Shown here one piece after another: positions 1 through 5,693 of a DNA stretch of 26,530 bases; position 1 is the stretch's first letter, and each line of letters begins with the position of its first letter. The notes under the pieces are model-generated. The model had not been told where the DNA came from, searched no databases, and was given only the letters and a program-made list of their open reading frames with translations. Position numbers and translations under genes: made by a program. The stretch spans positions 1 to 26,530 of the IMG/VR virus record IMGVR_UViG_3300045961_000165. One strand, given 5' to 3'. The DNA is from a virus.

Positions 1-306
1 AGTAAATTTAAGAGCATTATCCTTGGCTGCAGAAAACGTTGGGAACGGCCCACCAGTAATACCTTCCTCAGACTTCCATTTAGAGATACCAACGCCTCTA
101 TCAGTTATCGTATAAAACCACTCTTCATCTTTTTTCTCCGATTCTGGAGACGCTTTAACAGCCTCTGGGACTTTATCTTTAGCTGCTAGTATTTTCTCTG
201 CTAGTTCAATTAACTCTTTACTCAGCGGAAGTATTACCGTTTCATTAATTGTCTTAGCTTCTATTACTACCTCTTTTTGCTCTGTTGTCTTTGCTTTTCG
301 TTTCAC
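1..306 (-). CDS. hypothetical protein, 5' part (runs off left edge)
   Basis: The minus strand is open for 102 codons from a GTG at 306 to the window edge. An AAAGGA lies about 8 nt upstream of the GTG (reverse complement of bases near 314-320). The nearby ATG at 323 is excluded because it reaches a stop after six codons. The product starts with a Lys-rich segment (MKRKAKTTEQKE), continues with a charged helical stretch to about residue 65, and then has EEWFYTITDRGVGISKWKSE and a Gly-Pro turn (EGITGGPFPTFSAA). The last part reads like a small beta-rich domain of the kind found in short phage accessory proteins. I do not recognise a family. It is the only leftward gene seen, so it probably belongs to a divergent transcription unit. 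The open frame, start signal and natural amino acid composition support it being real. Confidence 0.6.
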   Translation of the reverse strand, partial: MKRKAKTTEQKEVVIEAKTINETVILPLSKELIELAEKILAAKDKVPEAVKASPESEKKDEEWFYTITDRGVGISKWKSEEGITGGPFPTFSAAKDNALKFT

Positions 307-604
307 GTTTGTATTCCTTTCATTTTTTAATTACGTCAAACATTTGTTTCAAAAAATATTGCTGTTCGACTTGTTTAACCGATATCTCTAAAGCGTATTC
401 TGTAAGCTGGTTATCCCGATAATATCATTCAAGAAAAGAAGCTTTAGAAGCCCGCTCACGAGATGGGCGTATTTTATACTAGGAGCTTTCAGTTTTGTAA
501 AACGAAATAGTTAAACGTTTGACGTTTTATATTTTGATGGACGAGCTAAGTAATTCTATTTATCATCAAGAATATGTTTAATATTCACTTAAGGTTATAA
601 CGCA
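307..604. other. divergent intergenic region
   Basis: No convincing coding frame lies between the leftward gene start (306) and the rightward start at 605. The region is strongly AT-rich and must hold promoters for both directions, but I could not find a good -35/-10 pair. A short imperfect hairpin (GCCCG at 450-454 with TGGGC at 464-468, followed by GTATTTTAT) could be a weak rightward terminator or part of a small RNA. TTAAACGTTT at 511-520, followed by GACGTTTTA, is a near-palindromic AACGTT-type motif that recurs in two other intergenic gaps. The ribosome binding site for the next gene is AAGG at 591-594. Confidence 0.4.
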
Positions 605-1531
605 ATGCCCGTCTCCCATAAGAATTATTTGTCTAAAGATATCTTAGAGTTAAAAGAATACGCTGGAAATGCCCGAAAACATTCAGAAAAACAGATAAAA
701 CTACTAGCTGATTATATCAAAAGTACTGGTTTTATAGATCCAATCGTTATCGATGAAGAAAATACGATTTTAGCTGGTCATGGGCGACTTTTAGCCTTAA
801 AAACGTTAAACACTTCTAGGGTAGACTGTGTACAGGTCTATGGTTTAACGAATGCTGAAAAAAAGGCCTACTGTTTGGCAGACAACAAACTCGGTGAGCT
901 ATCAACGTGGGACATCGATATGCTCGAACAAGAAGCGGCTGCTATCCTCCACGAGGACCTTGATTTTGATTTTTCAAGTCTGGGATTTGAAGCTGAAGAA
1001 ATTGAACATCTGAGATCTCTTATTGACGATGACTCAACAACTAAAGTCTCTTTTGAAGATGACGATGAGCTCTTGAAAGATGACGAGTTGAGTAAACAAC
1101 AAACAAAAGATGAAAAGTACACTAAGAAAATCGAAGCTCCTATATATGAACCTAAGGGTGAAAAGCCAAATCTTAAGGACATCTATGATCTAACCAAAAC
1201 AAATCAACTGTTTGATGGAATACATCGAGCTGAAGGTATCTCTGAAGATGAAAAACGCTTCCTACAGTTAGCTGCTTATCGCCACACTGTCTTTAACTAT
1301 GAGTTAATAGCTGAGTACTATGCTCATGCTAATAAAGAGATGCAGCACGAAATGGAGAAGTCTGCTCTAGTTATTATCGATTTTGATAAAGCGATCGAAA
1401 ATGGCTTTGTTAAAATGACTGAAGAGATAGCAGACGCTTACCGAGACGATAAAGCTTTAGATGACGATGAAGATGAGTTAGACAACGAGTCAGACAATGA
1501 GTTAGACAGTGAGGATGATATCGATGTTTGA
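605..1531 (+). CDS. ParB/Srx-fold nuclease-domain protein with conserved C-terminal domain
   Basis: The protein has 308 residues. Residues about 8-110 form a ParB/Srx-type N-terminal domain with the hallmark GHGR at 58-61 (context DEENTILAGHGRLLAL), preceded by GFIDPIVID and followed by ADNK at 92-95, as in phage ParB proteins tied to DNA methylases. An acidic linker (about 138-162) leads to a second domain at about 176-280 whose wording (EYYAHANKEMQHEME, then SALVIIDFDKAIENGFVK) I remember from phage proteins near DNA-modification genes, though I cannot name it. The tail (281-308) is almost entirely Asp/Glu. The protein lacks the methyltransferase domain often fused to such ParB modules; a methyltransferase is instead the next gene, overlapping by 8 nt. 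The likely role is DNA binding or nicking, or regulation of a base-modification system. Domain identity is good; the role is inferred. Confidence 0.8.
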   Translation: MPVSHKNYLSKDILELKEYAGNARKHSEKQIKLLADYIKSTGFIDPIVIDEENTILAGHGRLLALKTLNTSRVDCVQVYGLTNAEKKAYCLADNKLGELSTWDIDMLEQEAAAILHEDLDFDFSSLGFEAEEIEHLRSLIDDDSTTKVSFEDDDELLKDDELSKQQTKDEKYTKKIEAPIYEPKGEKPNLKDIYDLTKTNQLFDGIHRAEGISEDEKRFLQLAAYRHTVFNYELIAEYYAHANKEMQHEMEKSALVIIDFDKAIENGFVKMTEEIADAYRDDKALDDDEDELDNESDNELDSEDDIDV

Positions 1532-2342
1532 TTTTAGATCTAAAACATCGATCAAAGATTTTGATCTTTTGATTAAGCGTGTAAGTAAATATTTACCTGT
1601 TACTACTGATTTACCTAAGCTAAAGCTTGATACTATAGCTATGATTAACTTTCATAAGAAAAACATAGCTTTAAAGAGTGATAATGGGATTAAGAAATTA
1701 CTTGATAAGTGGTATGTGTCTCTTGAAAATGGTAGTCCTGATTATTCTGTTTACTCAGATCCATTTTATCTTGGGGACATATGGACTTGTTGGTCACATC
1801 ATAGTTCACACTGTATAAATACGCTTAATAAAGACTCCCAGTTAATTAACACTGTGACGCCTAAGCTTAAATTAGACGACGTGACGATCGTTGACGCTGG
1901 GTGTGGGTTAGCCTATACAACTGCAACTTTAAAGCAGCTATTCCCTAAAGCACGAGTTGTAGGGACTAATCTAGAAAACACCTGGCAATACAATCTAGCC
2001 AAAGAGTTATCGCCTTTATGTAAGTTTGAAATTGCGTCATCTTTTAATAAGATTCAAAATGTTGATCTATTTGTAACAATTGAATACTTTGAGCATTTTC
2101 TTGAGCCCATTAAACATTTGGAAGAAATAGTTCATAGATGTAGCCCTAGATATTTTCTTATTGCTAATGGATTTAATTCAAAGACTATAGGTCATTTTAA
2201 TTTTTATAAGCATAATGATGAAATGATAGATAATAGATCTATGTCGAGATTGTTTTGGAAGTCTCTAAGAAGTTTAGGCTATCAAAAGATTGAAACGAAT
2301 ATTTGGAATAACCGCCCCTCAATATGGGAAAGAGTGAAGTAA
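1524..2342 (+). CDS. class I SAM-dependent methyltransferase
   Basis: I take the ATG at 1524 (MFDFRSK), which has GAGG at 1511-1514, 9 nt upstream; the GTG at 1509 and ATG at 1515 have no usable site. The product is 272 residues. Motif I is VTIVDAGCGLAYTT (DAGCG at about 124-128). It is followed by an acidic position after strand 2 (VVGTNLEN) and by VDLFVTIEYFEHF, which has the spacing of motif IV in small-molecule, sugar or nucleic-acid methyltransferases. No DPPY or Pro-Cys motif is present, so it is not an ordinary adenine-N6 or cytosine-C5 DNA methyltransferase. It overlaps the ParB-like gene and sits 1 nt before the glycosyltransferase gene, so it is probably co-translated with both. It may methylate a base adduct or sugar in a hypermodification pathway. 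The fold is confident; the substrate is unknown. Confidence 0.82.
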   Translation: MFDFRSKTSIKDFDLLIKRVSKYLPVTTDLPKLKLDTIAMINFHKKNIALKSDNGIKKLLDKWYVSLENGSPDYSVYSDPFYLGDIWTCWSHHSSHCINTLNKDSQLINTVTPKLKLDDVTIVDAGCGLAYTTATLKQLFPKARVVGTNLENTWQYNLAKELSPLCKFEIASSFNKIQNVDLFVTIEYFEHFLEPIKHLEEIVHRCSPRYFLIANGFNSKTIGHFNFYKHNDEMIDNRSMSRLFWKSLRSLGYQKIETNIWNNRPSIWERVK

Positions 2343-2343
2343 T

Positions 2344-3210
2344 ATGAATGAATATGAAAATAATTTTGCTGCTTTTATTTTAAGTCATAAACGCCCTGAT
2401 AATGTTATTACAATAAAATCTTTAAGAAGGTGCGGTTATACAGGTAAAATATATGTAATCATTGATGATCTAGACGACACGAAAGAACAATATATTAATA
2501 ACTTTGGAAGCGATGTGATCATCTTCGACAAGATGGAATACATTAAGAAAACTGATACAGGAGATAACTTTAAAGGACATGGCACAGTAGCATATGCACG
2601 TAATGCTTGTTTTGATATAGCTCGTAATTTAGGACTGCAATACTTCTTAGTACTTGATGATGATTATACCTGTTTCAGATATCGATTTAATGACTTGTGT
2701 TTATACGGGCCTAAGAAGCTTCGCAATCTAGATAGTGTTTTAAAATCTGTGCTTAAATTTCTAATTGCATCAAATTGTCATTCAATAGCTTTAAGTCAAG
2801 GCGGTGACTTTATAGGCGGGAGTAAATCAGCACTTGCTACAAGAGTTAAACTAAAAAGAAAAGCAATGAATTCATTCTTTTGTAACGTTGATAGACCATT
2901 TCAAATTATTGGCAGAATGAATGATGATGTAAATACCTATGTTTATAATGGCAGTATTGGAAAGCTTTTCTTCACAGTAAACCAAGTGTGTCTCGAACAA
3001 ATGCAAACTCAGAAAAATAAGGGTGGTCTTACTGAGATGTATCTCGAACATGGCACATATGTAAAAAGCTTTTATACTGTGCTTTATCAGCCCTCATCAG
3101 TATCGATTAGGATAATGGGTGGATGTGCTTACCCAAGATTCCATCACTTTATCTCATGGAAACATACGGTCCCTAAAATACTAAGGGAATCACTTAAGAA
3201 AGGTAGTTAA
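2344..3210 (+). CDS. TET/JBP-associated (TAGT-type) glycosyltransferase, predicted DNA-base modifier
   Basis: The protein has 288 residues and a GT-A-like layout. The N-terminal strand AAFILSHKRPDN is followed by GYTGKIYVIIDDLDD. A metal-binding acidic motif FLVLDDDYTCFRYRF lies at about 101-115. SQGGDFIGG (151-159), KRKAMNSFFCNVDRPF, a second acidic motif RMNDDVNTY (191-199), and a C-terminal SFYTVLYQPSSVSI with a final HHFISWKHTVPKIL follow. This order matches my memory of the TAGT family, glycosyltransferases described beside TET/JBP dioxygenases in phages and predicted to glycosylate hydroxymethylated bases. No TET/JBP gene lies in this window, so the acceptor-making enzyme would have to be elsewhere in the genome or be a deoxynucleotide hydroxymethylase. 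The ribosome binding site is weak (GAG), consistent with translational coupling. Family assignment is good; activity on DNA is inferred. Confidence 0.78.
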   Translation: MNEYENNFAAFILSHKRPDNVITIKSLRRCGYTGKIYVIIDDLDDTKEQYINNFGSDVIIFDKMEYIKKTDTGDNFKGHGTVAYARNACFDIARNLGLQYFLVLDDDYTCFRYRFNDLCLYGPKKLRNLDSVLKSVLKFLIASNCHSIALSQGGDFIGGSKSALATRVKLKRKAMNSFFCNVDRPFQIIGRMNDDVNTYVYNGSIGKLFFTVNQVCLEQMQTQKNKGGLTEMYLEHGTYVKSFYTVLYQPSSVSIRIMGGCAYPRFHHFISWKHTVPKILRESLKKGS

Positions 3211-3213
3211 TAG

Positions 3214-3747
3214 ATGAAAACATTGTTTTTCTCTATCGATGGTGTATTTCATCTGGGTTCTTTTAGTAACGTTGAAAGAATTGTTAAATACCATCAGAAG
3301 CAGCAAGCACGTTACATCATGAGTGATGCTATCAATCGCACTACTATTAAGAACCTAAATAAGCTGATGGGTAGCGTCTCTAATCTCTGGCTAGTGTCTG
3401 TAAGTAACTGGAATGAGCTATTCACGCTTAATGATATTAAAGAGATCTTTTCGTATGCAGGTTTTAACTACTGTCATCGACTTCTTGATTGCGCTCCAAA
3501 GATCCCAGGAGTAAAGACAACTAGAGTCGCCTTATGGTTAAGAGAAAACGCTGAAGTAAACGAGGTAAATTCATTTGCAGTGGTTTCAGCATATCCACCT
3601 AAGGGACTATTCGATCAGTATTCTATACAGACGTCAGACGTCATTGGGTTATCTGATCTAGATATAGGTGTGTTGATAAATAACTTTAATCATCAAGCTT
3701 ATAGGTTAAGCGCAGTATGGAAAAACGTAACGCAAAAGGGTCACTAA
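3214..3747 (+). CDS. HAD-like protein, catalytic Asp replaced (probable pseudo-enzyme)
   Basis: The protein has 177 residues. The N-terminus LFFSIDGVFH aligns with the FLDIDGVL motif of short HAD-superfamily proteins, but the nucleophilic Asp is Ser7; Asp9 remains. The rest follows the small phage/bacterial HAD layout: WLVSVSNW in place of the usual SSSWR motif, CAPKIPGVKTTRVALWL where family members have TP...R..EI..WL, then FAVVSAYPP where an acidic pair (DD) is expected, and IGLSDLDIGVLI at the end as in GLT..D. At least the nucleophile and the last acidic pair are missing, so phosphatase activity is unlikely. AAAGG lies about 10 nt before the ATG. It is 3 nt after the glycosyltransferase gene and overlaps the small terminase candidate by 31 nt, so it belongs to the same operon. 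It may be a binding or scaffolding subunit. The family call is moderate. Confidence 0.6.
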   Translation: MKTLFFSIDGVFHLGSFSNVERIVKYHQKQQARYIMSDAINRTTIKNLNKLMGSVSNLWLVSVSNWNELFTLNDIKEIFSYAGFNYCHRLLDCAPKIPGVKTTRVALWLRENAEVNEVNSFAVVSAYPPKGLFDQYSIQTSDVIGLSDLDIGVLINNFNHQAYRLSAVWKNVTQKGH

Positions 3748-4334
3748 AATATAACTGGGAAGACCTATTTACACGGTGGGTTAAGAGTGGTCTTAAGAAA
3801 GATGAATTTCTGAAAGCTGAAGGTATTAACCCAAATGGGATGATAGCTAAAAAGAAAACCGAGACATGGTTAACAGACTTAAAAAAGACTGCTGAAGTTT
3901 TACGCAAAGAAGCCAAGGACGATCAAATAGATCAAGCTATAGCAGCACTCGACGGAGAACAGTCTAAACCAGCTCCTGGTCATGTTCTTAAAGAGATCTG
4001 GCAGATAGTAATGCAGTGGCGTGGGAAGCAAGCTGAAAGCGATTATAAACTGGCAGACGTGATAAGGCTTCATGCTAAGGTTCTTCTTAAGAACAGTATG
4101 ATTACAAAGATTGATGTGAACGGTAAAGAGGTCGTAATGAGTACCTTACGGCCTGCTGATCTAGTGTCTCTTGCTAAAGTAGCGGAGACTGTTCAACGAG
4201 TACAGCGGTTAGCTTTAGGCCTTTCAACAGAGAATATCGGTGTAGATAGGAATCTTGAGATCGACACCCAAGACAATATCCCAGTGTTCGAGGTTCAGGT
4301 TAATGATAAGGGTAAATTCGTTAATATTCGGTAG
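3717..4334 (+). CDS. terminase small subunit (probable)
   Basis: The protein has 205 residues. The basic N-terminus (MEKRNAKGSLKYNWEDLF) begins a helical region (FTRWVKSGLKKDEFLKAEGINPNG) compatible with a helix-turn-helix DNA-binding domain. A long helical middle follows, and the C-terminus IPVFEVQVNDKGKFVNIR resembles the end of small terminases in many tailed phages, where it reads like VPVFEV.VN..GKFV. The start at 3717 has AGGT at 3703-3706, 10 nt upstream, and lies inside the preceding gene (31-nt overlap), indicating translational coupling with the modification cluster. Terminase small subunits recognise the packaging site and load DNA into the large subunit. Unusually, about 1.35 kb of small genes separate it from the large subunit. 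An alternative is a generic phage DNA-binding protein. Confidence 0.65.
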   Translation: MEKRNAKGSLKYNWEDLFTRWVKSGLKKDEFLKAEGINPNGMIAKKKTETWLTDLKKTAEVLRKEAKDDQIDQAIAALDGEQSKPAPGHVLKEIWQIVMQWRGKQAESDYKLADVIRLHAKVLLKNSMITKIDVNGKEVVMSTLRPADLVSLAKVAETVQRVQRLALGLSTENIGVDRNLEIDTQDNIPVFEVQVNDKGKFVNIR

Positions 4335-4395
4335 ACTAACGTTAAACGTTTTGATATTAACTAATCACTAACATCATGAAAATATTGGAGACGTT

Positions 4396-4698
4396 ATGAC
4401 AGAACCAAGCAAAGTAGCAAATCATCTCATTAAGCTGCATAAGCAGTTTTGCGCTCAAGATCGACTTATCAGAAATAATAGTTCTTATGTGGGAATGGAT
4501 AGTAAGACCGCACAAGAGTTATTCGATGCTGTACTAGAGACGATATTTCTTTCAGTATCAGTGCTTTATCCTCTTGTATATGCCACTAGTAAAACACCAG
4601 ATGATGATATTTCTAATGCTGTAAAAGAGATTTTAGCAATTTATAAAAGTCATTTTAGTAAAGAAGAAAATCTTAAAATTAATGCGGTACATATGTAA
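4396..4698 (+). CDS. hypothetical helical protein
   Basis: The protein has 100 residues, with GGAG 6 nt before the ATG (TTGGAGACGTT). It is predominantly helical with no clear motif: N-terminal helix VANHLIKLHKQF, a short polar loop, a hydrophobic helix ELFDAVLETIFLSVSVLYPLVYA (too polar in the flanks to call a membrane segment confidently), then DDISNAVKEILAIYKSHF. The stop overlaps the ATG of the next gene (TAATG). It begins the five-gene cassette that separates the two terminase genes. The 61-nt gap before it holds the AACGTTAAACGTTTT motif (4338-4352). I do not recognise the family. Confidence 0.7.
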   Translation: MTEPSKVANHLIKLHKQFCAQDRLIRNNSSYVGMDSKTAQELFDAVLETIFLSVSVLYPLVYATSKTPDDDISNAVKEILAIYKSHFSKEENLKINAVHM

Positions 4699-4850
4699 TG
4701 GGTAGCTGTTTAAATTGTAAACATATTGCAATGACTCAAAGCTTCGATGGCTTCTATTGTTGTTTAAAAAGGGTAAAGTTAAAGGTTACTAGATTTCAGT
4801 TAAATTTGATGGGTTGTGATGATTTCTCAAGATATGTATTAGAGGAATAA
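4698..4850 (+). CDS. 50-residue cysteine-rich (putative zinc-binding) protein
   Basis: A 50-codon frame opens with an ATG that shares its A with the preceding stop (TAATG) and ends one base before the next ATG, filling the gap exactly. The product contains CLNC (Cys4, Cys7), a CC pair (21-22) in GFYCCLKR, and Cys40 in LMGCDDFSRYV. This spacing (CxxC ... C ... C followed by an acidic-aromatic end) is typical of tiny phage proteins with a structural zinc. The tight packing, start/stop coupling and cysteine pattern argue that it is real despite its length. Function is unknown; it may bind nucleic acid or protein. Confidence 0.7.
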   Translation: MGSCLNCKHIAMTQSFDGFYCCLKRVKLKVTRFQLNLMGCDDFSRYVLEE

Positions 4851-4851
4851 A

Positions 4852-5178
4852 ATGAGCGACTATTATCAAAGTAATACTTTACTTCGTGAAATGGGTATCC
4901 GAGAGGATATGCTTACATATAAAGACACTATAGCTGAACCATTAAGACAGTATATCTATGAGGGTTACTGCTCGTGTAAAGATAAAAATAGACCAGTAGT
5001 TATCGTAAGAGAACGGAAATCAAGAATGACTGAGTGCCCTCACTGTGGCTATGTACTTTTATGGAAGTCTAAAGAGGTAGGCGTTAGCTTTACAGAGGGA
5101 TGGCTTCAGAATTATGCTCGTGAACAAATAGCAGGATATAAGGAACATGTGAATGGGAAAATACTTAAAGGCGTTTAA
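4852..5178 (+). CDS. zinc-ribbon-like small protein
   Basis: The protein has 108 residues, with GAGGAA about 5 nt upstream of the ATG. A CxC (YCSCKD, Cys about 40 and 42) and a CPHCG knuckle (about 62-66) separated by a basic segment (VVIVRERKSRMTE) make a probable zinc ribbon at about 38-75. This is followed by strand-like YVLLWKSKEVGV and a C-terminal helix ENYAREQIAGYK-like in character (actual sequence WLQNYAREQIAGYK). Zinc ribbons of this kind mostly bind nucleic acids or protein partners. The next gene starts 26 nt inside its end. It has no recognised family beyond the ribbon. Confidence 0.75.
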   Translation: MSDYYQSNTLLREMGIREDMLTYKDTIAEPLRQYIYEGYCSCKDKNRPVVIVRERKSRMTECPHCGYVLLWKSKEVGVSFTEGWLQNYAREQIAGYKEHVNGKILKGV

Positions 5179-5521
5179 AAACTTATCGGCGTTAAATGAT
5201 TTCTATTTAACGAAAATAAGGGAGTTAGAAAAAGATGGGCGTATTTGTTCTTATGCTGACAACTGTACTGAAGATGAGGAGATTCAGTTTTTACAGTCAG
5301 TAACTAGAATAACTCACCAATCTATCTCAATGTTATACGGCTGTTTAATTGCTGATCATAACGGCAACCATTCTACAGCTCAGAATATGTTAGACACAGT
5401 TATTGCTAACATGAGAAATTATATTGTTGACGCCTATGCCAATGCTGGTGATTATCAAGATCAATGTAACGAAATAAGAAAGGGAGAATATGATAGCAAC
5501 AATGTGGAAGCAAATAAGTGA
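5153..5521 (+). CDS. hypothetical helical protein
   Basis: The protein has 122 residues. Its start lies 26 nt inside the preceding gene, with AAGGAA at 5140-5145, 7 nt upstream, so the overlap is supported by a real ribosome binding site. It appears all-helical: KYLKAFKNLSALNDFYLTKIRELEKDG, a short loop with two cysteines (RICSYADNCTEDEE), then long helices to residue 115. No catalytic motif is visible. It is part of the small-gene cassette between the terminase subunits and overlaps the following gene by 32 nt. Confidence 0.72.
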   Translation: MGKYLKAFKNLSALNDFYLTKIRELEKDGRICSYADNCTEDEEIQFLQSVTRITHQSISMLYGCLIADHNGNHSTAQNMLDTVIANMRNYIVDAYANAGDYQDQCNEIRKGEYDSNNVEANK

Positions 5522-5693
5522 AACAGAGTGGCGTGGTACTAAAGGGCGCGAGGACTATAAAATATTAATGCGTTCTATTGGTCGAGGTAAATACACTTAC
5601 CATGGTTATTTTACTACTACCTATATAGCTAACGGTAATACTTTAGATCAGTGTAAAATCTGTGTTGACCTTTATATTAAGGCTAAAGCTTGA
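5490..5693 (+). CDS. hypothetical small protein
   Basis: The protein has 67 residues. AGGGAG at 5481-5486 lies only 3 nt before the ATG at 5490. A second in-frame ATG at 5502 would lie 15 nt from the same site, so the first is preferred though not certain. The body (ETEWRGTKGREDYKILMRSIGRGKYTYHG and onward, with Tyr/Thr-rich FTTTYIANGNTLDQC) suggests a small beta-sheet domain. It ends in TGA, overlapping the TTG start of the large terminase by 4 nt, implying coupling. No family is recognised. Confidence 0.68.
   Translation: MIATMWKQISETEWRGTKGREDYKILMRSIGRGKYTYHGYFTTTYIANGNTLDQCKICVDLYIKAKA

Noticed and set aside
1476-1511. Short 12-nt imperfect tandem repeats
   Set aside because: They encode the acidic tail of the ParB-like protein; simple codon repetition explains them, so no separate repeat feature is listed.
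3630-3642. GACGTCAGACGTC tandem
   Set aside because: A single short duplication inside the coding sequence (QTSDV); no second copy elsewhere was seen, so a regulatory role is not supported.
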